Source: Rhizopus sp. PT2906
Lineage: Eukaryota > Mucoromycota > Mucoromycetes > Mucorales > Rhizopodaceae
Direction: 5' to 3'
DNA length: 64,000 bases
NCBI GenBank assembly: GCA_025529335.1
Contig: JAMYHX010000013.1
Coordinates: 1 to 64,000 of the forward strand
A program made the translations under genes and the position numbers. Below, piece by piece: positions 1 to 13,036 of this stretch. The notes beneath the pieces are model-generated. The model worked only from the letters and a program-made list of their open reading frames with translations, ran no database searches and was not told where the DNA came from. Within the stretch, counting starts at the first letter, position 1. Each line of letters starts with the position of its first letter.

Positions 1-251
1 AATATGCGCCAATTATTTTTTTCATATACGTCATAATTTTATCCTCTTTCTGAAATTTATTTTTAATAAAACAGTAAAGTATCACAATGATTAAACTTTA
101 CAAGTCGTTGCTCCCTCCCTTTTCCTCTTTTTCTTCTTGGTCAATATGATTGATTTATTTTATATTGCACGATTCGTAAATCAAGCTCCGCAATCTGACT
201 AGAAAAAAAAAACCTGAGGTATCCTATCTTCCCCTTGCTTGTCAAAAAAAA

Positions 252-605
252 ATGTTTATGAAGCAAATTACTGAGATCAAGGTAGCTTTGTCTCCTTTTA
301 ATGCCGCTTCAAAGTCTTCTAGGTAAACAGTTGAATATGAATTATAGACCTATAAACTCATTGTATTTCTTAGATTGTTCTTAAACCACATCAACACTGA
401 TGCAGCACGTAAAGTCAACCCTACGATCAAAATAGTGACCGATGTCTTGAATGATCCAACTGCACCCTCTCATATTCAAGTTGCTTATAAAGACGGACAA
501 AAGTTGTCATTAGATGCAGATAGGATGAAGATTAGCAATATTGTTCAAACTGTGAACAAGCACGCAAAGAAATTAGAAGAAATTGAAGAAGCCAAGAATT
601 GGTAG
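252..605 (+). CDS. Mitochondrial large-subunit ribosomal protein mL53 (MRPL44/L53 family)
   Basis: Two exons (252-322 and 374-605) joined by a 51-base GT-AG intron give 100 residues, close to yeast Mrpl44. The start is the ATG at 252, which opens a short N-terminus (MFMKQITEIKVALSPFN) matching the family's beginning; the second exon alone has no ATG. The VAYKDGQKLSLDADRMK segment and the following helix (VNKHAKKLEEIE) match the thioredoxin-like L53 fold. The protein is a structural part of the mitochondrial large ribosomal subunit. It stands alone on the plus strand, tail to tail with methionine synthase. No catalytic role is expected. Confidence 0.85.
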
Positions 606-1054
606 TTTTAGCAAAAGTTTAATTAAATTGTAAATACTATGTTGCTTTTTGCCCTTATTTCAAAGTAGTATCTTGTATACGTAAACAGCAATTAGGAAAG
701 GGAGAGACAGAGAATTTTGGGTTTGTAAAATTATGTACCTTTATCCTCAGGTTTAATTGAAATGAGGATGAAATGAACATAAGGATATTATGTTTCGACG
801 ACACTGTTATGCTTCCATCACATTCTTTGAAACTGGACTCAAGTGAACAGTGCTCTTCTATAGATGCTTGTTATGTTAGCGCTAAATAGATGAGAACTAG
901 AGTTTTGTTTCTTATAAGTCGACACAATTGTTTTTGGAGATATTGAAGATAACGATAGTAATCAAATAATGATCCTCACGATTGATTACTCTATAAACTT
1001 ATGTAACTGTTCCATATAAAAAAAAGTTATGTATTAATAAGTATTAGCAATATA
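606..1054. other. Intergenic region between two convergent genes
   Basis: This gap lies between the mL53 and methionine synthase stops, so it should hold both 3' untranslated regions. I see no open frame, repeat or RNA-like structure that I can support. Confidence 0.6.
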
Positions 1055-4000
1055 TTAAGAGTCATAAGCAAGAATGGTGCCTAGCCATTTTTCAACACTA
1101 GGCACATCCATCTTTTTACGTGCAGCATAGTCTTCAATCTGATCCTTGTCAATCTTGCCAACAGCAAAATACTTGCTATGCTCATGTCCAAATATTAAGC
1201 CACTGACACTAGCAGGTGGATCCATAGCAAGTGATTCTGTCAGAGTGATGCCTGTCTGTTCAGCAATATTTCCCAGTTCCCACATTGTCTTCTTTTCAGT
1301 ATGATCAGGTTGAGAAGGATAACCAGGGGCAGGGCGAATACCCTGGTAGCGTACTGAGAACATTTCAGAAGCTGACAGATGTTCTTCCGAGGCATATCCC
1401 CATTCTACTTTACGAACCTCTTCGTGCATTGCTTCAGCAAACGCTTCAGCTAGACGATCTGCTAATGCTTTGGCCATAATACTATTATAGTCATCACCGT
1501 CCTTTTCGTATTGTTCGACAAGTTTTTCGCAGCCAAAGCCAGCACTGACAGCAAACATGCCAAGGTAATCTGGTATACCTGTCTCCTTCGGGGTAATGAA
1601 ATCTGAGAGACAGTAATAAGGTTCATCGACGTCCTTTTCAGCCTGCTGTCTTAAACCATAAAATACAGCAGCTACCTCTTCACGGCTCTCGTCCTTGTAA
1701 ATTTCGATATCATCACCAACGGCGTGTGCAGGATAGAAACCAACAATACCAGTAGCAGTGAGAAGTTTTTTACTGATGATCATCTTTAGCATATCTTGAG
1801 CATCGTCATAAAGTCTCTTGGCCTCAGCACCAACATGTTCATCATCAAAAATCTTGGGGAAGCCTCTGTTAGGGTATCGCCCACGAAGCTGGAATACTTG
1901 GAAAAATGGATTCCAGTCGATATGGTCAACGAGTTTTTCCAGTGGATAGTTGTTGTATACTTTAGTGCCCAGAAAACTGGGTTTATTCGGTGGAGGACTA
2001 AGAGACCAATTGATTCTTAGTTTCTTCTCTCTGGCGGTTTCTAAGCTAAGCAATCGCCGTTCTTCTAAACCTTCATAATACTCTTCGCGCATCTCATCAT
2101 ACTCTTCACGAATGTCATCAGCAAAGTCTTCCTTTAGATTGTCATCCAAAAGGCTAGCGACGACAGGTACACTTCGAGAAGCATCCAAGACATAAATAAC
2201 TGGTGAGGAATACTGAGGTGCAATCTTGACGGCAGTGTGCATCTTACTTGTGGTTGCACCGCCAATAAGGATGGGAATCTTGAGCCCTGCCTTTTCGCAC
2301 TCCTTGGCAACAATGACCATTTCATCCAGAGAGGGTGTGATTAAACCAGATAAGCCAATGACATCTGCCTTTTCTTCAACAGCTTTCTTGATGATTTGAT
2401 CGCATGGAACCATGACACCCATATCAATGACCTTGTAGTTATTACAACCAAGTACAACGCCACAAATGTTTTTACCAATATCGTGAACATCACCTTTGAC
2501 AGTTGCCATCACAATGGTTCCGTTTCCTTTAACCTCTGTTTCTCCAGATGCTGCTAAATCAGCTTCCTTTTCAAGCTTAATATATTCGACCAAGTGAGCA
2601 ACAGCCTTTTTCATAACACTATTCATAAGATAAGGTTTAGATGAATCATAATTGATATCATTGTCCTATTTACCGAGCCGATCGAATAACTTGGGGCAAG
2701 AACATCTTTCCTTTACCAAAAAGATCTCCTACGACATTCATACCAGCCATAAGAGGACCTTCGATGACATTAAGTGCACGAGGGTATTTTTCTTTATCGT
2801 TACGGGCTTCTTCAGTGTCTTCAACGATATATTTCATTATTCCCTTAACCAAAGCATGTGTAATACGTTCTGTTACAGGCCATGTTCTCCATTCTTCCTG
2901 ATCCTCATCTTTTTTTGCGTCCTTTGAATGGGCCTTTGCATATTCCAATAACTTCTCAGTCACATCAGGATCACGATTCCAGACAGCATCTTCACAAAGT
3001 TGAAGAAGATCTTTTGGAATGTCATCATATACTGTCAAAAAACCAGCATTAACAATTCCCATATCCATGCCCACTTTGATCGTGTGATAGAGAAATACTG
3101 AGTGCATGGCTTCACGAACCTTGTCCATACCACGAAACGCGAATGAAAGATTGGAAACACCACCGCTGACTTTTGCTCCAGGAAGAGTCTTTTTGATGGT
3201 TTCACATGCATTGATAAATTCTACTGCATAGTTATTGTGCTCCTCTATACAAACAGGCTTTAGTTGTCTTGCTCTTTTATCCCTTTTTTTTTTTTACTTA
3301 CCCATCCCTGTAGCGATGGTAAGAATGTTTGGATCGAAGATAATATCATAGGGATTAAATCTAAAAAAGGTCAACAACTATACGTGTCTTTATTCATTTT
3401 GACAGCTTACCCCACTTTGTCTACCAGGATACGATACGAGCGAGTACAAATCTCAACTTTTCTATCAGCTTCGGCAGCTTGACCAACTTCATCAAACTAG
3501 TAACGTGATGAGTATATATATACAAAACAACAAGGATATAAGACTTACAGCCATAACAACGACAGCAGCGCCAAAACGCTTAATAATCTTTGCTTTCTTG
3601 ATAAACTCTTCTTCACCTTCTTTTAAAGAAATCGAATTTACAATACATTTGCCCTGAGCACAGCGAAGACCGGCTTCGATAACAGCAAAGTTGGAAGAGT
3701 CCACCATAAGAGGTACACGAGCACAATCGGGGTCGGAAGCGAGCATATTCAAAAACTTGGTCATGGCTGCCTTACCGTCCAAGAGACCTTCATCAAAATT
3801 CACATCGACCACTTGAGCACCATTTTCAACTTGAGCGCGTGCAATGGCAAGAGCCTCTTCGTATTCGTTCTTGAGGATATGACGGCAAAACTTGCGAGAA
3901 CCAGCAACGTTACAACGTTCGCCCACATTGACAAAACCTGTGGTTTCGTCTACACGAAGCACTTCAAGACCAGAGAGCAACATGACGTCCTCCTTGGATG

Positions 4001-5288
4001 CTGGCTTTGAACGTGGAGAGTACTTTTTACAGACTTCAGCAATTGCTTTGATGTGATCTGGTGTTGTTCCACAGCATCCACCGACGATTGTCACGAGTCC
4101 TTCTTTTGCGAAGGGTTCAATGTTTTTAGCCATTGCATCAGGACTTTCGTCATATTCACCCATTGCATTGGGTAAACCCTATATCGATATAACTTGATGA
4201 GTGATAGGTTTGTGTAAGAATATAAAGGCACTTACAGCATTAGGATAACAGATGATGTGAGCGTCTGTAAATCGGCTAATGTTTTGTACAAATGGTTTCA
4301 TCTGTGGTGCACCCAAAGCACAATTCAAACCAAAGGCCATAGGCTTTGCATGTTTCAATGACGTGACAAAAGCCTCTCCTGTTTGACCAGACAATGTTCG
4401 ACCACTCTGATCTACAATGGTTCCTGATATAAAAATGGGTACCTTGGGTCGTCTTTAAAAAAAAAAAAATAAGCCATCCACTTCAAAAAGGAATCTGTTC
4501 ACTTACTGATCTTCTTCAAACACCAGGTCAATAGCGAAAATAGCTGCCTTGGCATTTAACGTATCGAAAATGGTTTCAACTAACAAGATATCCGCGCCAC
4601 CATCCAAAAGTCCTCGTACTTGCTCAGCATAGGCAGTAACGAGTTCATCAAACGTAACGTTTCTGTAAGCGGGATTTTCAACTGAAGGCGAAATGGAGCA
4701 GGTACGGTTTGTGGGACCGATAGCACCACAGACAAGTCGCCGAATACCAGTTTCTTTGGTGACCTAAATAGTGAAATGAAAATTTGTTCAATTCATGCAG
4801 CAATATTCAACAAGTATATTATTTTACATCTTCACATGCTTTTTTTGCAAGGGCTGCACCTTCCTTGTTTAGTCGATAAGCGTATTTCTCTAGACTATAA
4901 TCTAATTGAGCAATTGAAGTAGAACTGAACGTGTTGGTTTCGATCATGTCAGCTCCAGCTTCGAGGTATTGGCGATGGATAGTGTAAATAGCGTCTGGCT
5001 TGGTCAAGGTCAACAGATCGTTATTTCCTCTCAAGTCTGTTTTCCAATCAATGAATTCTTGACCTATTTTTTGAATCTATGCGTTGAATATATGTATCAA
5101 GCGTAATATCTTTTTTTTTTCTAACCTCGAAAGTCTGCTTCTTCAAGTCTCAGTCGTTGAACCATTGTTCCCATAGCACCGTCAAGGAACATAATTCTTT
5201 CAGACAGCGTCTTCTCAAGGTATTCAAAGGTATCTTTAAATAGTTAAATCATATTGTTTTTTAAAAGAAAAGCAAAAGAGGTACCCAT
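1055..5288 (-). CDS. metH: Cobalamin-dependent methionine synthase (MetH)
   Basis: Ten exons (5288-5285, 5233-5126, 5063-4828, 4763-4507, 4452-4236, 4178-3549, 3496-3411, 3360-3302, 3244-2674, 2618-1055) give 1243 residues; E. coli MetH has 1227. All four modules are present in order. The homocysteine domain has zinc ligands GLNC (Cys246) and GGCCG (Cys309-310). It is followed by a pterin-binding barrel (FVNVGERCNVAGSRKF onward), a B12 cap and binding domain with DVHDIG and axial His768, and the AdoMet reactivation domain with RYQGIRPAPGYP near residue 1146. The enzyme transfers a methyl group from 5-methyl-tetrahydrofolate to homocysteine through cobalamin. The first exon is only four bases (ATGG), joined to GAT ACC by a 51-base intron; this start is inferred. 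Otherwise the first in-frame ATG precedes FLDGAMGT. No frameshift or missing key residue was seen. Confidence 0.95.
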
Positions 5289-5674
5289 ATTATATTCTGT
5301 ACACAACAACAAAAAAGAGAGAGAGAGAAAGGAGAGATGAAAGTGTCAGTTGCGATCACTGTCAACTTTAATTTTGAGCCAATCAAAATGCGTAATCAAT
5401 AACGAATCACGTACAAACAAGATTGACAATCTTAAATCATATCGCTCTAAAAAAAAATTCATAAGAGCGCAACTTGTTCTTTTTATCATTAAATAATGAT
5501 GTTTAATGTCCAGTTTTGAACCTTTGACTAGAATGGCTCCATTTATATTCTCATAAAAAGAGGGTGTATGTAGATACATTGTCCATTACTAAGCAATATT
5601 CGTTCATTATACGGCTTGCGTATTTTGTTGCAACTTTTTATTGAATAAAAGGAAAAAAAGAAAACATAGTGATA
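5289..5674. other. Intergenic region 5' of metH
   Basis: This gap holds the metH upstream region and the 3' flank of the transglutaminase-like gene. A short GA-rich run near 5317-5335 is the only visible pattern. I see no gene here. Confidence 0.6.
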
Positions 5675-8035
5675 TCAAGATATTGAGCAGGACCATTCAG
5701 CTACTGTGTACCAGCCGCCAGTGTGATGCAGTAAACATATAAGAAACCATTTACCTGCTACAGATACAGTCACTGTTCCTTCATACGTTTGATCTTGGGG
5801 TTGATACATCAGTTTGTAAAGCTTTCCATTGGGACTTTTAATGGCTAATTTATGATGAATTGCCTTGTAGTCTGATCTAGCCCCCCTAATACAGAAATTA
5901 TAGGTTTGGAGCGGATAAAGTTGGTAACATTGCGGTTCTTGAACGTAAAACTCATTATAATCGGCATAGAGTTTAACAAAGTCAAAGGGTGAGCACTGTT
6001 TTTCGGATGTGACTCGGACACACATGGCTAATGAAAAGTGAGTTTTACAGACAACGTCTTGCTGAACCGCTGCATTGTTTGATGGTATGATTTTAGGTCC
6101 AGCATAAACCTTTAACCAGCCGCTGGTTTGTTGAGAGGGCAAGACGGCCTTGACCTTACATATGCGGCTGTTTCTATCGTCTGTCAAGCACTGTGCCAAA
6201 CCTCTAGCAGTACTACCATTGTCTGCCTCGATCTCTGCATAGCAGCTTATATTCGGCTGTACCTTCATACTTAGATAGAATATACTATCTTGATCCTCTG
6301 ATGATTGATGCACATGATATTTCAGTACACGCAGCCTGTGCCAAAAGAATGTATTTCGAATGTATGGTAGACTGAAGAAGGCGTAAGGTGTTATAGAGGG
6401 AGAGATGTATTGATACTTTTTCTGCTCTGGTAAATGAGTCATGACCATATCGAGAGGCAAGGTCAAGAACCAATGCGGTTCCATCTTGTTATCATTGTGA
6501 GGATGGAATGGTGATGCCAGCCAACAATCAACAAACCTATATTCTCCTTCAATTTTCACTGCGAGAGGACAGCCAAGTTAAAAAAAACGACTGGATGGTT
6601 GATAAAGGTCTTACCTGCACACCAAGCATGATTGACTGGAAGCGGTTGTTCGGCTTTATCTATAGTATCCATTGGAGCTACATGATTCAGCAATTGATTT
6701 TTTATTATTTTTCTTTGACCAGAAAGCGTATCCTTTTTTACCTAACAACCTTTTAAATACCCATATATCACGCGAGCGTCTTCAAATCCTGCTGCGATCG
6801 CCATATCGACAAACAAACGAGCCATGCCAAATGCTGACTTGCAGGTCCTTTTCTCAAGAACCTGTTCAGCTGTTTCATTCATGTAGTTTGATAACAAGAC
6901 AGCTTCCTCTTGAAGCAGCCCCATTGAGTCCAATCGATTGATTATCGGTGGTTCGTCTTCTTCCTCTGCAGAGTGAGCAATTCTACTCAGCCTTTGTTTC
7001 AACAATGACGGTTTCTCTGACTGTCTATGATAGTACTGTGCCAAATAGGTCTGCTGTCTCTGCAATAGAAGCAAATCGGTTCTCTTCTGGTGATACTCAG
7101 GCCTGATGTTTTGGATAATCCAGATAAATAGAGCGCGCAGCCTGAATAGCTCTCGACGGTATGGTCTGACAAGGAACTTTTGAGAAAGAATGGCTGGTGT
7201 CAGGAGTGGTCCTCTTTGTTGGACGGTTGATGCATAGGTGTCTATTTGAATAAAGTCAGACTCGTGGAACTGAAGCCCTGTCTTGTCGGCAATGTTTCGA
7301 GTATGCCTAATAAATAAATAAGCTATATGAATTGGAAATATGTATTATTGTATACCTCAACATATGGAAAGGATTACTGTCACGATCATGCTGTGGCTCT
7401 GGTGTGCTAGACCTACGCAGGCTGATTTGATAGTCTTGTTTATGCTGTTCACTTGATGCTTCTTCTAATTGAGTGCGATGAGGCTGAAGTAAGCCTCGAA
7501 TCTTTTTAGTAATGTTTCTCTTTAATGGTTCGTTTTCTCTTCCAGTTCGAGGATACCAAAAGGTTGGTGTCAATGTTCTGGCGGAAGTCGGAGTTGTGGT
7601 TGTGATAGTTACAGGAGACTGAATGGACTGAGTAGGTGAGTTACGTATGAATTGATCATCGTAAGGATATCTTTTGGGCCTCTTTTCGTATGCATCAGGG
7701 GGAATAGGATTTATATGATTGGGAACTTTGGTTCGACTAGGATACGCTGTTTCAGCGCTTGCATAATCTTTTGCATGAGGTGTAACCTTCGTCACAGGAA
7801 CGGGTTTTCTGTGTATTCTTCGATGAAGAGCAGGCGAATGCGTACTGTGAGATCTATTGATAGTGGCGGTATGGCTACCATTACTACTGCTCCTTGTAGT
7901 CGTCGTCGTGGTGATAATACTGTTCGTGCTGACTTGGCTGTAACTGTCTTCGAATGAGAGACGGCAATTGATATCATGCGCTGACTTTACAAGTACTGGA
8001 GTAGACATTGAATAACCAGGAAATGTTCCGGTCAT
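5675..8035 (-). CDS. Transglutaminase-like protein of the Cyk3/kyphoscoliosis-peptidase type
   Basis: Four exons (8035-7356, 7306-6750, 6677-6615, 6558-5675) give 727 residues. Residues 1-225 are Ser/Thr/Pro-rich and look disordered. The middle carries a transglutaminase-like core: a WIIQNIRPEY strand, then TCKSAFGMARLF with Cys382, NHAWCAVK with His429 and YRFVDCW with Asp444, so a complete Cys-His-Asp triad is visible. The C-terminal part (MEPHWFLTLPLDMVMTHLPE onward) resembles the region after the core in fungal Cyk3, a cytokinesis factor. Unlike yeast Cyk3, I see no SH3 domain. The start at MTGTFPGY is a choice: an in-frame ATG lies further upstream (8110) and another at 8008. Cytokinesis function is inferred from family resemblance only. 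Confidence 0.75.
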
Positions 8036-8184
8036 TGTTTGAAATAAGAAGGACGAATAAATAATAAAGAAAAGAATAAAAACGATGGCAAAGTGAGCAA
8101 AGAAATACAAGTAAAATGCCTAAATGAGGATTGTTTATTCATTTCCTTTTTAGGGTATCGGGATATTATTGTTGGATTTATTGT

Positions 8185-10241
8185 TTATTCAAGCATTGCA
8201 TCCGCTACTTCCTCCATTGTCTCATCCTGTTCATTTACGGCCGTACGTAGCTTACTGTCCGTTTCTTCCTTTAGCATTCTTTCCTTAACTTCTCTTGTAG
8301 GAGGGAATCGCTCGTTTTCTAAATCAGATCGCTTGGCATCCTCAAATGTAGTAATGGCTATGATGTAACATATGGTTAGTATATATATATATATATACCA
8401 CATACATTATTCATCGTCTTACCAGTTTTTAATCCTTCTACACCCAAAGCCAATGTTCCCAAAGGTAGTTTGCCTGTAGGAGACAGTGATTTCAATTCGG
8501 TCACTCTTTCAGAATTCTCACGTAAAACAGAGAATACTCTCGACATCTTGCCCACTGCCATGATTTTATTACGGATCACCATTCTACGTTGTTCAGCATC
8601 ATCCAATGGTGGTTTATCCTCTAGTAAAGTTTGATCATCTTCAGCTAATTCTTCTTTACTGCACACGTTCAGTACAGCAATAAGCATGTCTGTAACTATA
8701 AAGAATGTTGGTCATCGTATTATTGCTATATTATTTTCTATTTACTCTTTTCTCCAACAAAAGGCAAACTCCAAGTAAAGACGTCCATGAAATTAGGCAA
8801 CCAGTAAGGATGAGGAGTGCAGTTAAATTGTCGAATGTTCATTACGTTATTTTCATACTTTAATACTGCTGCCTTATTGTTGTATAAATCCAAATAGTTT
8901 GGAGCAGAGAATATAGTCATGACTGAAGGAAATGATGTTGTCTTGCTCTTTCTGTACATGCGATATCTATATTTAAGGGAACATGAGCCAACTGTATATC
9001 TATATTAATATATAGTTTTACCCAGCGTCTTGTGCTTCATGCGCTCGAATGATAGATAACAGGTTATTTCTTTCCAAGAATTGGCAAGCAGCGTGATAAC
9101 TAAAGAAATAGGAACATCCTCTGACATGATTATGGACAAACAGCTCATTTGTCTTTTCTTGACCGAATTCTTCAAGTGGATCAGCCCAGAGTAGATCACA
9201 CATCAATCCGTGTGTAGGTGGTTCTCTAAATCGGTCAATCTAAAATCATGGTGAGTAGGCTGTGAATAGTAAAATAAAGAGTACCTTTTTCAAGTCATCT
9301 AGTGTTTGTAATTCAGGTGATAAACCACCATGTATACATAAGAACTGCTTATTCATGATGGCAGCTAAAGGTAAAGAACAAAAGGATTCCATGCATGCAT
9401 CATAGACCTTTTCTGTATATTTATGACGGCCTATAAAATGTGTAAGTACTAGAATAATAACTAATAAATAAGCTTACATTCAATCTTGAAAGTAAAATAA
9501 TCTGTCAAGTGTCTGCACTCATGATTTCCTCTTAGCAAAAAGAATGTATTCGGATACCACATTTTTAATGACCATAAATAAAGCACGCACTACAAAAAAA
9601 CGTGGTTATTATACCCATTTAATCAAGTATATGTACACCCAACTTGCCTCAATTGAAAAGTAACCTCGATCAACATAATCACCCAAGAAGAGATAGGTTG
9701 TATTAGCAGGATCACCACCCACTTCAAACAGTTTCATCAAATCATAATATTGACCATGGATATCACCACAGACTATATATATATATATATATACACATAA
9801 GCTATATATTTCTTTATGTATATATATGTATGTATATTTTTACCTGTGATGGGGGCACCAACTTCTAATAGATTAGGTTCTGTCTTTAAGATGTCAGTTC
9901 CCTTCTCCAAGATAAATAATGCCTGTTCCTCAGTTAATCTCCCTTCTCTATAAAAATGATCTTTCAAAAACTTTATATCCGGTAATCCCGGTCTTTCTTT
10001 ACTCCAAAACTCCTCATCTGTTGGAAGTGCAACAGCTGGAGCTGGCACATCTATGATTACTCATAAGCTTATGAAAAATAATAATAAATTACAAAGAACC
10101 TTTTATAACACGATCTTTTGTACTAACAACCGTTCCATCTTCTTGAGTGAATACAGTGAAATCAATATGAGGAGCTTTTGGTTTATTGCGTAGTCTCATC
10201 AAGGCAGGACTGACATTACTGCCATCATTGACGTCTTGCAT
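8185..10241 (-). CDS. Calcineurin catalytic subunit A (Ser/Thr phosphatase 2B)
   Basis: Nine exons (10241-10100, 10050-9844, 9772-9648, 9589-9478, 9430-9285, 9239-9022, 8966-8746, 8695-8423, 8357-8185) give 538 residues. Phosphatase signatures GDIHGQ (from residue 119), GDYVDRG and RGNHECR carry the metal ligands. They are followed by the regulatory-subunit-binding helix (ITDMLIAVLNVCSKEEL), a basic calmodulin-binding stretch (IRNKIMAVGKMSRVF) and an autoinhibitory-like tail (ITTFEDAKRSDLENERFPP). It is the catalytic half of the Ca2+/calmodulin phosphatase that signals stress and morphology in fungi. The third intron has a GC donor (GAG|GCAAGT). The gene is divergent from the acyltransferase at 10453, leaving 211 bases for two promoters. 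Confidence 0.95.
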
Positions 10242-10452
10242 ATTGTCTCTTTTTTAAAAAAAATAATAATAATAAAGGGACAAAAAAAAGGTGTGATATT
10301 TCAGACCGCACACACACACAAAAAAAGTTTTATAGAGTGTAACCATGATTCAATGTAGAAATCATGTGAATAAGCTTGCTATAAATATAAGCTTTTCTCT
10401 CTTTCTATTTTACACTTTATTCCCTTCTTTTTCTTCTTCTTTATTATATAAA

Positions 10453-12781
10453 ATGGCACTAGATACCTATAATGGTATTAAGCTATTCTATAGCTTAGTT
10501 ACAGGCGTATTCTTTCGTGAAATCAAAGTGAGGTAATAAGAATTATCATCATTTAGATATCATTTTAAATTATTATCAACAGTGGCACACATAATGTACC
10601 AACAGACAAGCCATGCATCTTTATTGTTGCTCCTCATGCAAATCAGTAAGATATATACACATGTGACACACGCGCATATAAATGACCCTCTGTATGTAGA
10701 TTCGTAGATCCTGGTTTGGTCATCATCTCTAATCCTCGACGTTTCTCTCCTCTTATGGCTCAAGCTTCTTTCAAGAGAAAAATTGTAGGAACCCTAGCTA
10801 AAAAACTTAACACGAGTAAAAAAAAAAAAAAAGTGATGGATAAAGAGACACGTAGATGAAACTGACATTCAAAATAGTTCCGGTGATCCGTCCACAGGAT
10901 TTAGCTGTCAAAGGCGCTGGTAAACTTGTGTACAGCAAAGAATCAAGACTCATCTTGAACGGACAAGGTACCCAATTCACTCAACAGGCCTCTCCTCGTG
11001 ATATCATTGCGCTTTCCAAGACACTTTCGTTTGAAGTAGCCGAAGTTGTATCTGATACAGAATTAAAGTTAAAAAAGGAGTTGACAGATGAAGCAGTTGA
11101 ACTGCTTCATGATGGAGGTGCATATAAAATCATTCCTCATATCGATCAAAGTGTACTGTTTGAAAAAGTACATGATAGATTAAATGCAGGTGAATGTATT
11201 GTTATCTTTCCTGAAGGAGGTAGCCACGATCGCTCAGAGATGCTTCCTTTGAAAGGTTTGTTTTTTATATAAATTTACCCCACTCTTATTCACCTCGTTC
11301 TTTAGCTGGATTTGCCATCATGGCTTTAGGTGCTATGGCTCAAAATAAGGATCTTGATGTTAAGATAGTTCCAGTTGGTATAGTATCTTTTTCTTTTTTA
11401 TTAAGCATCTTTTTTCTCATTAACATTTTCTCCTTTTTCTCTCTGTAGGCCTCAATTACTTTCATCCTCATCGTTTCAGATCTCGCGCTGTGGTTTCTTA
11501 CGGTGCACCCATTTCTATCTCGTCTGAATGGGTACAAAGCTATGCCCAAGGAGGACCTGCAAAGCGAGAGGCCATTGCCGCCTTGCTGGAAGCAGGTTAT
11601 GAAGGCCTCAAGAGTGTGACAGTGAACGCTCCCAACTATGATACACTGATGGTAAGTTGACCTAGTGTCATCGTATTTATTGCTAATATGTGTCCCTTTC
11701 TTAGACTATTGCCGCAGCTCGAAGATTGTATAAACCCGCTATGGAACACAAACTGACAATTGATCAAGTCGTCGAATTGAATCGTCGGTTCTTGCTCGGA
11801 TACAAATATTTTGAAAAAGATCCTCGACTAGTTGACTTGCTTCAACGAGTCAAGGCTTACAATGATACATTGAAATACTTTGGACTAAAGGATCATCAAG
11901 TTGCCAAGACAGAAACGTCCCCTTACTCTGCTGCACCCGTATTGATATCTCGTCTTTTAAAATTATTCTTCTTGGCTCTCTTTGGTTTCCCTTCGTAAGT
12001 TTATCACATACTTGTACGTACATTGCTTAACATTTTTTTTTATCTTTTCAGACTCTTGATCAATTCACCACTGATCATTCTCATCTTTATTATCAGTCAA
12101 AAGAAGCAAGAGGGTAAATAAGAAGGGGAATTAAATAATTCATTTCTCTCATCTCTTTTTCATCCTTTACAGAGGCTCTTGCTGGATCATCTGTTAAAAT
12201 TGCTGCTCGTGATGTATTGGCTACTTGGAAGATTCTAGTCACTCTCGTTGGCATGCCTGCCCTTTATGGTTTTTATTCCGTCTTGTTGTTTAGTTACCTC
12301 TATTACCATGGTTACAAGCACAGCTTTTTACTTTCACTTTCTGTCTGGATCATCTTTCCATTTATACAATATGCATGTGTCCTTGTTCTTGAGAACAGTA
12401 TTGATATTTTCAGGCAAGTTCTTTTTTTTTAGATATTAAATGTATGCGTCACTTATTAACTCTCCTTATTTTAATAGGTCACTAAATCCACTATTTATGT
12501 CCTTGAGTAACCCAGACGGAGCAGCTGAGCTACGATGGATGAGAGAAAACTTGTCAGAAACGATTACTAAATTTGTGGATGAAAATGGAAGCACGGCGCT
12601 TTCAGATTTTGATAGACACAAATTTGATGCCTTGGAACCACATGAAAAGGCACAGTCAAGGAGTATATTACGTAACCTCAATTTAGATTCAGGCATCATT
12701 AAAAAATGGCTTGATGATAAACAAATATTTAGCTTCTCGACTACTTCCTCTACATCCACTTCAGACGCAGAAGAGGAATAA
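10453..12781 (+). CDS. Glycerol-3-phosphate/dihydroxyacetone-phosphate acyltransferase (SCT1/GPT2 type)
   Basis: Ten exons (10453-10532, 10583-10645, 10700-10815, 10878-11255, 11306-11377, 11449-11651, 11705-11994, 12052-12113, 12173-12413, 12478-12781) give 602 residues. PlsC motifs are visible: VAPHANQFVDP, then IPVIRP, then FPEGGSHDR in exon 4 and the VPVGLNYFHPH block. Hydrophobic segments near the end of exon 7 to exon 9 (LLKLFFLALFGFPSLLINSP; LVTLVGMPALYGFYSVLLF) indicate an ER membrane protein. It makes lysophosphatidic acid, the first step of glycerolipid synthesis. Yeast homologues are about 740-760 residues, so this one has a short C-terminal tail, which is acidic and Ser/Thr-rich. 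Intron 9 has a GC donor (CAG|GCAAGT). Confidence 0.9.
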
Positions 12782-13036
12782 CAGAAGAGAGAGAAATAAA
12801 ATATTGTGTAACTTTTCCCCCTTTTTTCATTAATTGCACTTTTTCGCTCTTTCTTTCGCTTTTTTTAAACTTTAATAATACAACGTCGACGATATACACA
12901 CATAAAAAGCACCTTTTTTTAAAAAAAAACATAACAAAAAAAAACACTACTGCATAAGATACACATACACTATTCCCCCCTTTTTTAAATTTTTCTTTTC
13001 TGAAAAAAAAAAAGAAAACTACTACACAACTCTTAA

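Noticed and set aside
6728..6742. String gtatcctttttta, resembling a U12-type donor
   Set aside because: It lies on the wrong strand for the gene there, and no conserved exon joins to it.
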